A stretch of 15,212 nt of DNA from Phycisphaerae bacterium (GCA_030432455.1 JAUIHC010000025.1:1-15212), one strand, 5' to 3'; counted from the first letter of the stretch, positions 6,881 to 14,101 are shown. A program made the numbers and translations. Notes: a model not told the origin generated them from the letters alone.

Positions 6881-6916
6881 CCTCGGGACGGTCGTCGATG
6901 CGACCGGGTCCCGAGG
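6881..6916. other. strong hairpin downstream of the 40-aa frame
   Basis: CCTCGGGACGGTCG (6881-6894) pairs with CGACC-GG-GTCCCGAGG (6901-6916): 14 base pairs, a 2-nt GG bulge and a TCGATG loop. There is no T tract on either strand. It lies between the stop of the small minus-strand frame (6972) and the start of paralog A (6763). It may protect or end the small transcript. The rest of 6764-6971 shows nothing else. Confidence 0.4.
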
Positions 6917-6971
6917 CGGCGCAGCGTGGTGGCGCTGATCGAGCCGATTCGGCTTCGATGTCGGCGAAGGT

Positions 6972-7094
6972 TCAGCGACGGCGCCGCCGCGAGATGCCCG
7001 CGAGGCCGATCGCCGCCACGCCCCCGACACCCGGGACCGGAGCGCCGCCGTTCGTGGCGGCGGCGGCGATCAGGGCGAGGGGTCTGTGGGTCAT
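6972..7094 (-). CDS. 40-aa frame with PEP-CTERM-like sorting tail
   Basis: A very short frame: MTHRPLALIAAAA, then TNGGAP, then VPGVGGVAAIGLAGISRRRRR split as motif (VPGVGG), hydrophobic stretch and five Arg. It has an N-terminal hydrophobic start and a complete tripartite sorting tail with almost nothing between. A stop codon lies seven codons upstream in frame, so it cannot be longer. The ribosome site is weak (AGAGAG). The tail closely resembles that of the 212-aa protein at 7513-8151 on the other strand (VPGPGG...AAIGLAGAARRRRR). It may be the remnant of a deleted secreted-protein gene or a true microprotein. The ribosome-site weakness keeps confidence moderate. Confidence 0.45.
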   Translation of the reverse strand: MTHRPLALIAAAATNGGAPVPGVGGVAAIGLAGISRRRRR

Positions 7095-7512
7095 CTCTCT
7101 GGTTCTCCATCAACGCCCGGCTGGGGAATGTCCCCCCAGGGCTCGGTGAGTTCGAAACGCCCCGGCAACGCCAGGCCGGCGACGTGCCGCGGGTCGGCGG
7201 GCCGAGTATGGACCCCGAACCCGGAATCCCCTTGGCACGGAAGCCATCGTCTTCAAGAATCGCCGACACCGGCCGGTGACGGGTGACAGGACGGCCAACC
7301 GGCCCTGACGGTCGCTGCGTGTCCTCGCCGCACCCCACACTCCGCCATCTTCACAAGTCGTGGCTTCGGTGCCATGGGGTCCCGCCGGCCGGGTCCATAG
7401 TGGGGATCCTCACGCGGCGCATGTGTCGCCGTCTTCACCCTGCTCCGGACGCCGTCGGTCCCGAGCGGATCCGATTCGCACTCGACGGTTCCCATCTGGA
7501 GAAGAGACGCCC
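7095..7512. other. intergenic region between the 40-aa frame and the secreted protein gene
   Basis: This 418-bp stretch holds a perfect 12-bp palindrome CACCGGCCGGTG at 7267-7278 and a diverged copy of the GGTCGGTGGGTGTCC repeat at 7307-7325. I see no convincing -35/-10 pair and no other gene. Confidence 0.5.
7307..7325 (+). repeat. diverged copy of the GGTCGGTGGGTGTCC repeat
   Basis: ACGGTCGCTGCGTGTCCTC differs at two positions from ACGGTCGGTGGGTGTCCT at 5302-5319, and is preceded by CTG as in that array. Same orientation, intergenic. Confidence 0.5.
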
Positions 7513-8151
7513 ATGTCCTCCCGAACATTCCGACATCACTGCCCGGCCCTGCTGGCCGTCGCCATCCTGTCCATCGCCGCGGTGGATCGCGCCGACGCCG
7601 ACGCGTCGTTCGCGTGGTTCAGCCCGACACTCGGGCAGGGGCAGATCGACGGCGTCGACTTCACGGTGACCGTCGACGCCAACGGCGGTTTCAACAACAT
7701 CTCCACCGGCAACTTCAACACCGCGGCCTATGACAACGCGGGCAGCCGGTCGTACCTCGACTACTACGGTACGACGGTCACCATCAACTTCGATCAAGCC
7801 ATCAGCGATCTGAACCTCTACCTCTATTACTTCCGAGGGGACACCAATCCCGCCAGTCCCAACGGCGGTGCGGATCAGTACACCTTCGACCAGACCTTCT
7901 CCATCAACGCCAACTTCGATGGTGGCACCCAGAACGGCAACACGATCGACACACCAGGAGTGTGGGCGTCGGGAATTCTGTCCTTCAGTGGCGGGATCAC
8001 GTCGTTGAGTTGGACTTCGTCGAGCGCCGTCGATGCCCAAGGCTTCACGTTCACCGGAACCGCGGCGGGATCATCGTCGCCCGTGCCCGGCCCCGGGGGG
8101 CTGCTCGCGGCGATCGGTCTCGCCGGCGCCGCCCGCCGTCGGCGCCGCTGA
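7513..8151 (+). CDS. secreted protein with PEP-CTERM-type sorting signal
   Basis: A 212-aa protein with a Sec signal peptide (about residues 1-31: basic start, LLAVAILSIAAV core, ADADA cleavage region). The mature part is Asn-, Gly-, Thr- and Asp-rich and beta-strand-like (YLDYYGTTVTINFDQAISDL). The C-terminus is VPGPGG (191-196), a hydrophobic stretch and seven residues ending in RRRRR. Such tails direct proteins to exosortase-type processing in Planctomycetota and others. No catalytic motif is visible, so a structural or surface role is likely. The start at 7513 has GGAGAAGAG upstream. A strong terminator follows. Specific function unknown. Confidence 0.9.
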   Translation: MSSRTFRHHCPALLAVAILSIAAVDRADADASFAWFSPTLGQGQIDGVDFTVTVDANGGFNNISTGNFNTAAYDNAGSRSYLDYYGTTVTINFDQAISDLNLYLYYFRGDTNPASPNGGADQYTFDQTFSINANFDGGTQNGNTIDTPGVWASGILSFSGGITSLSWTSSSAVDAQGFTFTGTAAGSSSPVPGPGGLLAAIGLAGAARRRRR

Positions 8152-8170
8152 TCCGGGATCTCCGTCTCCT

Positions 8171-8213
8171 GGCCACCGGGATCGTGTCTTCGACGCGATC
8201 CCGGTGGCCTTTT
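8171..8213 (+). terminator. intrinsic terminator of the 7513-8151 gene
   Basis: A perfect 14-bp stem GGCCACCGGGATCG / CGATCCCGGTGGCC with an 11-nt loop is followed by TTTTC, starting 20 bp after the stop codon. Confidence 0.85.
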
Positions 8214-8260
8214 CTCGATCTCGACGGGCGTGGTGTCGTGCGTTGAGTACCATCCGCGGC

Positions 8261-8290
8261 ATGCGAACCCACGCCGGCCTGCGTGCATGA
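8261..8290 (+). other. 9-codon upstream frame overlapping the paralog B start
   Basis: ATG at 8261 opens a frame encoding MRTHAGLRA. Its TGA (8288-8290) overlaps the ATG of the next gene as ATGA. This could couple translation of the downstream gene, which has no Shine-Dalgarno sequence. Chance is also possible for so short a frame. Confidence 0.3.
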
Positions 8291-9513
8291 CCGAATCGAC
8301 CGACACCCATCTCGCCGAGCCGCTGCGGAAGGCGCTGATCGTCTATCAGGATGCGGCCCGGATCTGGCTCGACTCGGTCGGGCGACTGGGGGTCTCCGAG
8401 CGTCAGATCGCGGACCGTCTGGCGATCGGTCGCATGATCCTTCTTCGCCTCCGACGATTCGTGCAGGCCGAGGATGCGATCTCCCTGCTCGAACACCTCC
8501 CCGGCGGCCGGGCCCGCGCGGAAATCGCCGAGACGCGGCTGCCGGATCGTCTCAACGCCGTCGACGTGGCCGACCGACTGATCACCGCCACCCGGGATCT
8601 GGACGCGATCCTGCAGCGGGTCGGCCCCGATCGGGATCGGGCCCGTCGGCTGCTTGCGTCGATCGACGACGAAGGACACCGCCGGGTCCTCGAAGACGAT
8701 CGGCGGACGCTCTTCGAGGCCGAATCACGTCTTCAAGGCGTCGAGGCCGATGCGGTCGTGGGATCGGTGCTGGTGGTCCCGGCATCGGACGATCGAACCT
8801 GCAACTTCGCCGCGCTGCAACTGATCAACGGGCTGCAGGTCCATCGATCCGGCACCGGTGCCACCATCTACATGGCCTTGAACGGGTATGCCGATCTGCG
8901 CCATGACGGCTTCCCGGTGAATCTCGACCCCGACGCCGACGAGCCGCTGCTTCGAGATGCCGAGGCGAGTTCGTTCGTGGATCGGGAGCTGATCTCCAGT
9001 TACGAGTTCCTGCGGTATCGCCTTCGCGACGACGCCCCGCTGGAACGCCGGGTCGACCTCGGGTTCGGCGAGGTCCATCCCAACGCGGGCCCGATGGAGG
9101 GAAGCGACGAGGGCGACTCCGCGGACTTCGTCCTTCCGAGGTTCTTTCCCGCGCGGCGGGCGGTGATGGAGCTCTGGCTGCACCGCACGCTCCGACGGGC
9201 GCTGGAATCCCCCTGGACGACGTTCCTGCAGAACTATCGATTCACGCCACACCTCGGATCCGACGTGGTGTCGCCGACCCTCGACCGGCTTGGCGATTTC
9301 TCACAGGTCGAGGATCCGCTCGAACCGTCGGACGGCCTGCTCGGGTTCCGTGGCCTCCGCCGCGAACTTCTGGAACGCGCAGCCACCCGGCTCGACGCGT
9401 CACTCGGAGACTTCGAGGTCTTCCGCGCGTCGGAACCGCATCCGCCCGCGGGATCGGGCATCCAACTGTGCTGGCGACTGGCGAGCCCACCGGATGCGTG
9501 CCCGCGGACGTGA
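8287..9513 (+). CDS. uncharacterised 408-aa protein, paralog B
   Basis: Paralog of the protein at 5546-6763, on the other strand. The family is not recognised. Its HTH-like segment is at about residues 34-57 (GVSERQIADRLAIGRMILLRLRRF), nearly the same as in paralog A. Then come a helical region and the shared blocks GSVLVVPASDDRTC, IYMALNGYADLRHDGFPVNLDPDADEP, YEFLRYRLRDDAPL, DLGFGEVHP, GPMEGS and FPARRAVMELWLHR. It ends with EPHPPAGSGIQLCWRLA, like EPHPPIESGLRIHWRLA in paralog A. ATG at 8287 matches the paralog start (MTES versus MTSS). No ribosome site is seen. No export signal or transmembrane segment. Function unknown; the HTH-like part suggests nucleic-acid binding. Confidence 0.87.
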   Translation: MTESTDTHLAEPLRKALIVYQDAARIWLDSVGRLGVSERQIADRLAIGRMILLRLRRFVQAEDAISLLEHLPGGRARAEIAETRLPDRLNAVDVADRLITATRDLDAILQRVGPDRDRARRLLASIDDEGHRRVLEDDRRTLFEAESRLQGVEADAVVGSVLVVPASDDRTCNFAALQLINGLQVHRSGTGATIYMALNGYADLRHDGFPVNLDPDADEPLLRDAEASSFVDRELISSYEFLRYRLRDDAPLERRVDLGFGEVHPNAGPMEGSDEGDSADFVLPRFFPARRAVMELWLHRTLRRALESPWTTFLQNYRFTPHLGSDVVSPTLDRLGDFSQVEDPLEPSDGLLGFRGLRRELLERAATRLDASLGDFEVFRASEPHPPAGSGIQLCWRLASPPDACPRT

Positions 9514-9570
9514 GGGACCGCGTCGGTGATCGCGCTCGCGGCGGACCGTTTCACTCCCCTGAACGCGACA

Positions 9571-9606
9571 CCGCCCCGGCCGAGTCCAGCGACTCGACCG
9601 GGGCGG
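9571..9606 (-). terminator. GC-rich hairpin after the 9646-10359 gene
   Basis: CCGCCCCGGCCGAGTC (9571-9586) and GACTCGACCGGGGCGG (9591-9606) pair over 16 positions with one mismatch around a 4-nt loop. On the minus strand it is followed by TGTCGCGTTC, a poor T tract. An almost identical hairpin lies 3' of the paralog at 13143. It may end both convergent genes. Confidence 0.6.
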
Positions 9607-9645
9607 ATGAGAAGGAGATCGATCCGGAGGTGAAGCGGGTGGCGG

Positions 9646-10359
9646 TCAGGCGACCCGCTGACGGTTCCGACGCATGCCGGCGGCACCACAGGCAAGCGCC
9701 GCGAGTCCGCCGAGACCGGGGACCGCACCACCCCCACCACCGCCGCCGCCGCCGCCATTGGCGGGCATGGTGATCGCGCTGTTCACGTTGTATGCCCACT
9801 GGTTGACCGTGAGAATGGCCGCGGACTCCGTGAGCGTGAAGGTGTACTCGAGGAAACCGTTGAAGACGTTCCCAGTCGGATTCCGGGACGAGTCCATCTC
9901 CGCGATGCTGAAGCCGAGATAGCCCGTCGAGGGTGCGCCAGCCAGGAAGCTCGAACCGGAGATGGCCCAAGTATTCGAACCGCCGGTCATGCCCTGGCTG
10001 ATGATGATTGATTGCGAGCCGCCGAGACGGAAGATCGGTTCGCCGGCCGGGCCATTGATGAAGTTGCTGCGATCGCTGTTGGGAATCTTGAATCCCCAGG
10101 AGTAGAACGACGTGGACGAGGCAGCCGCGGCGAAGAAGTTGAGTGCGATCCCCCCCTGCGCAGATCCCATGGTGAAGGCCGCGACGGAAGACGAGTTCCA
10201 GGAGGTACTGGTGTACCCCGACACCGTCTGAGGCGTCGAACTCGAAAAGTCGTAGGTGTCGGCCACGGCCGCCGAGCCGAGGCCTGCGGTCGAGCCGATG
10301 CCGGCAACGGAGGCGATGCGTGCGTAACCGGACAGACGATCACGAGAGGTCACGGACAT
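9646..10359 (-). CDS. secreted protein with VPGLGG / RNRQRVA tail, family member 1
   Basis: A 237-aa exported protein of a family with three members in this window. The N-terminus has SRDRLSGYARIA, a hydrophobic Gly/Ala stretch and a cleavage region before ADTYD. The mature part is Ser-, Thr- and Asn-rich with FRLGGSQSIIISQG, GYLGFS and NGFLEYTFTL, parts of which recur in the paralogs. It ends with NQWAYNVNSAITMPAN, ten Gly (202-211), then VPGLGG and GMRRNRQRVA, a PEP-CTERM-like sorting tail. ATG at 10359 has AGGAAAGGAAAG upstream, and a promoter candidate lies 103-132 bp before it. No enzymatic motif. Probably a surface or extracellular structural protein. Confidence 0.9.
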   Translation of the reverse strand: MSVTSRDRLSGYARIASVAGIGSTAGLGSAAVADTYDFSSSTPQTVSGYTSTSWNSSSVAAFTMGSAQGGIALNFFAAAASSTSFYSWGFKIPNSDRSNFINGPAGEPIFRLGGSQSIIISQGMTGGSNTWAISGSSFLAGAPSTGYLGFSIAEMDSSRNPTGNVFNGFLEYTFTLTESAAILTVNQWAYNVNSAITMPANGGGGGGGGGGAVPGLGGLAALACGAAGMRRNRQRVA

Positions 10360-10462
10360 GGTCTTTCTTTCCTTTCCTGCCGGGGAGCCCGGCGGTCACG
10401 AATCTTGCTCGTGGGAACCGAGCGGGAAGCGGTTCTCGATGCTTGAGAACGACGAGAGATCG

Positions 10463-10491
10463 AACATAGATCGTGCCCACGGCGATCACAA
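10463..10491 (-). promoter_or_regulatory. sigma70-like promoter of the 9646-10359 gene
   Basis: On the minus strand TTGTGA (10491-10486) and TATGTT (10468-10463) are separated by 17 bp. The untranslated leader would be about 95 nt. Confidence 0.45.
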
Positions 10492-10498
10492 GAAACCC

Positions 10499-10514
10499 GT
10501 GGCACCGGTGACAC
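10499..10514. promoter_or_regulatory. 16-bp near-palindrome upstream of the promoter
   Basis: GTGGCACCGGTGACAC matches its own complement except at one symmetric pair of positions. It lies just upstream of the -35 candidate of the minus-strand gene. The half GTGTCACCG (minus strand) recurs upstream of the paralog at 13832. Confidence 0.35.
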
Positions 10515-10701
10515 GATCTGTCGCAGATGTTTCGGGGACGGGTGTTTCGACGGCTTACCGCGTTCGTGAAGATCACATTCCCGAGACCGGATCCGAGGAC
10601 TTGCCCCGGGGATTCGGCAGGTAATCTCTCCCGTGTTCGCCCCTGAACCACGCCGCACGGATCGGCGCCGCGGAGGGCGCCGTTCCTCGAGAGATCACCC
10701 C

Positions 10702-11730
10702 ATGCCCCGAACATCCCACCGTGAAGATGCCGTCGCCGCTTCGACCACCCGCCGCGGGTTCCTGCGGGCCGCGTCCGCCGCGGCGTTCGCGACGGTCACG
10801 CTTCCGCTTCCGCGCTGGACCGCGGCGGCGGTCGATCGGCTGCCCAAGGCCGTGCGGATCGGGGTGCTGACGGATCTTCATCACGACGTGATGCACGACG
10901 GGCTCGCCCGCATGGAGGGCTTCGCGGCGAGCATGTCCGAGCAGGACCCCGACGCGGTGATCCAGCTCGGAGACTTCGCCTACCCCAAGGCCGACAACCG
11001 CCCCGTCATCGATCTCTTCAACCGCATCCACGACCGATCCCTGCACGTCATCGGGAATCACGACCTCGATGCCGGTCACACCCGCGAACAGTGCCTCGAT
11101 GTCTGGGGCATGCCGAGCCGGTACTACGACACGAACGTCGCGGAGCTGAACCTCGTCGTGCTCGACGGCAACGACAAGGGGTCGCCTTCGCACCGGGGCG
11201 GCTACGCGTCGTACGTCGGCCCGGAACAGACGGCGTGGCTGAAGGATCGGATCGCGACTCTCGATGGCCCGATCGTCGTGGTCTCGCACCAGCCGCTCGC
11301 GGGGCCGGGCGCGGTGGACAACGCGGCCGAGCTGCAGCAGATCCTCGCCGCCGCGTCCGACAAGGTGATCCTCGCGATCAACGGTCACTCGCACATCGAC
11401 GACGTGATCCTGCTCGCGGGCATCCCTTTCGTCCACGTGAATTCAGCGTCGTATTACTGGGTCGGCGGCAAGCACAAGCATGCGAGTTATGCCGCGGACG
11501 TGCACGAGCAGCATCCGTGGGTGTCGCACACCTGCCCGTACCGCGACCCGCTGTTCACCACGCTGACCGTCGATCCCGAGGCTCGGGAGATTCGACTCGA
11601 AGGTTGCCGCAGCGACTGGGTCGGTCCGTCGCCCGCCGACCTTGGCGTGACGTCGGGCCGGGGTCTCGAGCACGGCCGGGAGATCACGCCCGCGATCCGC
11701 GAACACCGATTCAACCTGCCGGATCGGTAG
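10702..11730 (+). CDS. Tat-exported calcineurin-like metallophosphoesterase
   Basis: A 342-aa binuclear-metal phosphoesterase. The metal-binding motifs occur in order: TDLHHD (Asp58, His60), LGDF (Asp91), GNHD (Asn119, His120), SHQP (His196) and NGHSH (His229, His231). The N-terminus is a twin-arginine signal (TTRRGFLRAASA, Arg17-Arg18, then a hydrophobic stretch). The enzyme is therefore expected to be folded in the cytoplasm and exported. The substrate may be a phosphomonoester or cyclic-nucleotide diester; the sequence does not decide. ATG at 10702 gives a normal Tat leader; the frame opens at 10633, but that extension is Arg-rich and unlikely. The ribosome site is weak (GAGAG). The last 20 bp overlap the convergent transporter gene. 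Confidence 0.92.
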   Translation: MPRTSHREDAVAASTTRRGFLRAASAAAFATVTLPLPRWTAAAVDRLPKAVRIGVLTDLHHDVMHDGLARMEGFAASMSEQDPDAVIQLGDFAYPKADNRPVIDLFNRIHDRSLHVIGNHDLDAGHTREQCLDVWGMPSRYYDTNVAELNLVVLDGNDKGSPSHRGGYASYVGPEQTAWLKDRIATLDGPIVVVSHQPLAGPGAVDNAAELQQILAAASDKVILAINGHSHIDDVILLAGIPFVHVNSASYYWVGGKHKHASYAADVHEQHPWVSHTCPYRDPLFTTLTVDPEAREIRLEGCRSDWVGPSPADLGVTSGRGLEHGREITPAIREHRFNLPDR

Positions 11731-12967
11731 ACGCTCGCCGCGCGGGGGGCTCGCCGGTCGCGAAGATCAGCATTCCGAGCACCCCGCTGCCGACCACCAC
11801 GCACAGCGTCGCGAACGCCGGGCCGAAGCCGCCCGCGACGTCCGCGATCCAGCCGGTGATCCACGGGCACACGATGCCGGACAGCGAGAAGAACGTCACG
11901 ATGACGCCGGTCGCCATGCCGGTCCGCTTCGGGAACAGGTCGGCGCAGATCGAGTAGTACGGACTGTTCGGAGCCATCGAGCATCCGATCGCGAGCGAGA
12001 CGAAGATCACCGCCCAGGTCACGCTCCCGACGAACATCACCGGGATGAAGAACAGCACCGCCAGCAGTTGGCAGATCCAGATGAGATGCACGCGGGCGGT
12101 GCGGGTGCGGCCGGTGCGGGTCATGATCGCGTCGCTCAGCCAGCCACCGATCGGCATGAGCACGAGGGCGATCGCCCACGGCAGGGTGCTCGACCAGCCG
12201 ACCGACTTGAGGTCCATCTTCCACGTCTGTTCGAGATACCCCGGCAGCCACGAGAGCCCGAAGAACAGCACCCAGCCGAACGCGAAGAACGACCAGCCGG
12301 TCGCGAGCAGCGTCGGATGGCGAAGAAGATCGACCAGCCGATCGGCGCGGGCGGCCGGGGGTTCCTTCGACGGGTCTCCACCGGTGACGCCGTCTCGATA
12401 GACCGCGAGAAACGCGAGCCCCAGCAGCAGGCCAAGCCCGCCGAGCACCACGAACGACCACCGCCAGCCGAGCCACAGGATGAGCGGGGCCAGCGTCACC
12501 CCGCCGAGCAGGAGTGCCAGCGGCACGCCGAGGAGCGAGAACGAGATCGCCCGGCCGAGTTCGGTCGGCCGCATCCAGTCGACGAGGGCTCGGTTCATCG
12601 CCGGGAAGTTCACGCCCTCGCCGACCCCCATGAGCACCCGAAGGGCCATGAACATCCAGAACACCTCGACGAAGCCCTGCGCGATCATGGTCAACGACCA
12701 CGCGATCAGACCGACGCTCCAGACCGTCTTCACCCCGAAGCGATCGAGCAGGTGGCCCGCGAGGGCGTTCACCGACACCGTCCCCACCGCGAACGCCGAC
12801 ATGAGCAGCCCGAACGAGGCGTCGGTGATCGCGAAGTCGTGTTCGATCGGCTCGATCGCGAACGAGATCACGACGCGGTCGAGGTAGTTGATCAGTCCCA
12901 GGACGAAACAGAAGGCCGCGACGACGAAGCGGAACGAGGATGCAGGCGATGTCGGGTCGGCGGGCAT
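11711..12967 (-). CDS. MFS transporter, ACS (anion:cation symporter) type
   Basis: A 418-aa inner-membrane permease with about 12 hydrophobic segments. The first half carries INYLDRVVISF at the end of helix 1, GHLLDRFGVK (residues 71-80, MFS motif A) and GVGEGVNFPAMNRALVDW followed by PTELGRA. This block is typical of the ACS family, which takes up organic acids such as sugar acids and hexuronates by proton symport. The central loop is about residues 188-215. The substrate cannot be told from sequence. ATG at 12967 has GGAGAT 4 bp upstream, which fixes the start. Its 3' end overlaps the metallophosphoesterase gene by 20 bp tail to tail. Close placement hints at linked use of a phosphorylated or acidic nutrient, but this is a guess. 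Confidence 0.92.
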   Translation of the reverse strand: MPADPTSPASSFRFVVAAFCFVLGLINYLDRVVISFAIEPIEHDFAITDASFGLLMSAFAVGTVSVNALAGHLLDRFGVKTVWSVGLIAWSLTMIAQGFVEVFWMFMALRVLMGVGEGVNFPAMNRALVDWMRPTELGRAISFSLLGVPLALLLGGVTLAPLILWLGWRWSFVVLGGLGLLLGLAFLAVYRDGVTGGDPSKEPPAARADRLVDLLRHPTLLATGWSFFAFGWVLFFGLSWLPGYLEQTWKMDLKSVGWSSTLPWAIALVLMPIGGWLSDAIMTRTGRTRTARVHLIWICQLLAVLFFIPVMFVGSVTWAVIFVSLAIGCSMAPNSPYYSICADLFPKRTGMATGVIVTFFSLSGIVCPWITGWIADVAGGFGPAFATLCVVVGSGVLGMLIFATGEPPARRASTDPAG

Positions 12968-13061
12968 GTGATCTCCGGGCTCGGTTGCGAGACGTCGGGA
13001 ACGGTAACGCACGCCCGTCGCCCGGAAGCCGACCGTTCCGGACGACCTTGCCTGCACGACA

Positions 13062-13097
13062 CCGCCCCGGCCGGGTCCAATGACTCGGCCGGGGCGG
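13062..13097 (-). terminator. GC-rich hairpin after the 13143-13832 gene
   Basis: CCGCCCCGGCCGGGTC and GACTCGGCCGGGGCGG form a 16-bp stem (one G-U pair) with a CAAT loop. On the minus strand TGTCGTGC follows, with no proper T tract. It is nearly identical to the hairpin at 9571-9606, including the flanking TGTCG. Confidence 0.6.
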
Positions 13098-13142
13098 TTG
13101 AGAGGGGAGATGGATCGATCGAACGGACGGGCCGTACCTCGA

Positions 13143-13832
13143 TCAGGCGACCCGCTGACGGTTCCGACGCATCCCCGCCGCACCGCAGGCCAGGGCCGCG
13201 AGTCCACCGAGGCCGGGCACCGCACCGCCGCCGCCGTTGGCGGGCATGGTGATCGCGCTGTTGATGTTGTACGCCCACTGGTTGACGGTGAAGGACGATC
13301 CCGTGGCACCGCCCGTCCACTCGTATTCGATGAAGCCGTTGACGGTGTTGCCGTTGGTGAGGCTCATGGAGAAGCCGGCGTAGCCGGCGTTCGCGGACTT
13401 CAGTGCACCGGTGCTGGAAGCGCCCCAGTATCCGACTCCGAATACGAAGCCGGAACTCGTGACGTCCGGGGTCTGTCCGGCACTGACGAGCCGCGTCTGG
13501 GAGCCGCCGAGGAACCAAGCGATGCCGTTCACCTTGGATGCATCCATGATGTAGGGAGCGAACCGAACCGACCACGAAGTCGCGCCCCACCAGCCGGCCT
13601 GCACGTTCAACTGAACGCTGCTGACGCTGAACACGTTGTTCTCGGTCCAACTGTCGAACGTGCCCGCCATCGCGGTGATGGCCGTAACGCTCGAGCCGTC
13701 ATAGGTGTCGGCGAGCGCCTGCGAACCGAGGCCCGCGAGGGCGGCCCCGACGAGGGCCGTGTTGGTGGCCACGGGGTTCGCGGAGGCGAGGCGGGCGTAC
13801 GAGGAAAGACGAACGTTCGAAGTCGCTGACAT
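13143..13832 (-). CDS. secreted protein with VPGLGG / RNRQRVA tail, family member 2
   Basis: A 229-aa paralog of the proteins at 9646 and 14169. The N-terminus has SNVRLSSYARLA, a hydrophobic stretch and LADTYDGSS after the likely cleavage site. The mature part is Gly-, Ser- and Asn-rich, with IAWFLGGSQTRLVSAGQTPD resembling member 3, and AGYAGFSMSL. It ends NQWAYNINSAITMPAN, only four Gly, then VPGLGG and GMRRNRQRVA. I chose ATG at 13832, which aligns with the paralog starts and keeps the GAGACC leader just before the start, as in member 3; an ATG 10 codons upstream is less likely. AAGGA lies upstream. No enzymatic motif; probably exported and surface-processed. Confidence 0.9.
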   Translation of the reverse strand: MSATSNVRLSSYARLASANPVATNTALVGAALAGLGSQALADTYDGSSVTAITAMAGTFDSWTENNVFSVSSVQLNVQAGWWGATSWSVRFAPYIMDASKVNGIAWFLGGSQTRLVSAGQTPDVTSSGFVFGVGYWGASSTGALKSANAGYAGFSMSLTNGNTVNGFIEYEWTGGATGSSFTVNQWAYNINSAITMPANGGGGAVPGLGGLAALACGAAGMRRNRQRVA

Positions 13833-14059
13833 GGTCTCTCTGTCCTTGTTGTTCTGGACCACGGGAATCGCATCGCGGACGGTCGCGAGCGGAGGAACGA
13901 AGTTAGCGAGCGAGCGACGCCATCGCGAACGACTACCGTCACGGTGACACTTGTCGTTTCCGTGGTACAGGACCGAGCGGTCGAAGGGCGTCGTGACCTC
14001 GTGGCAGAAGGTCGATCCCGGTTCAATCCTGATGAAGTTCCACGTCGAGGGGGCGCATC
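13833..14059. other. upstream region of family member 2
   Basis: It contains an 11-bp palindrome GTCACGGTGAC at 13938-13948. On the minus strand this lies in the context GACAAGTGTCACCG, similar to the box upstream of member 1. No convincing -35/-10 pair with 17-bp spacing is seen. Beyond the next gene's terminator, 14129-14140 is a perfect palindrome GTGGCATGCCAC. Confidence 0.35.
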
Positions 14060-14101
14060 AGAAACAACCCCCCGATCGAACCCGAGGGCTCGACCGGGGG
14101 G
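14060..14101 (-). terminator. intrinsic terminator of the 14169-14873 gene
   Basis: On the minus strand CCCCCCGGTCGA (14101-14090) pairs with TCGATCGGGGGG (14079-14068) with one mismatch and a 10-nt loop. It is followed by TTGTTTCTGA. Confidence 0.7.

Larger units (their letters stand above)
10360..10701. other. divergent intergenic region
   Basis: This 342-bp gap separates the minus-strand secreted protein gene from the plus-strand metallophosphoesterase. It holds the minus-strand promoter candidate at 10463-10491 and a near-palindrome at 10499-10514. For the plus strand, TTGCCC at 10601 and TAATCT at 10622 are only 15 bp apart and a poor promoter. Confidence 0.5.

Noticed and set aside
11511..11526. 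Repeat core copy inside the phosphoesterase gene (CCGTGGGTGTCGCAC)
   Set aside because: Only a short match within codons for a well-formed protein; the flanks do not match the family.
12068..13252. 394-aa plus-strand open frame rich in Arg, Glu and Pro
   Set aside because: It is antisense to the MFS transporter, which has clear family motifs and a good ribosome site.
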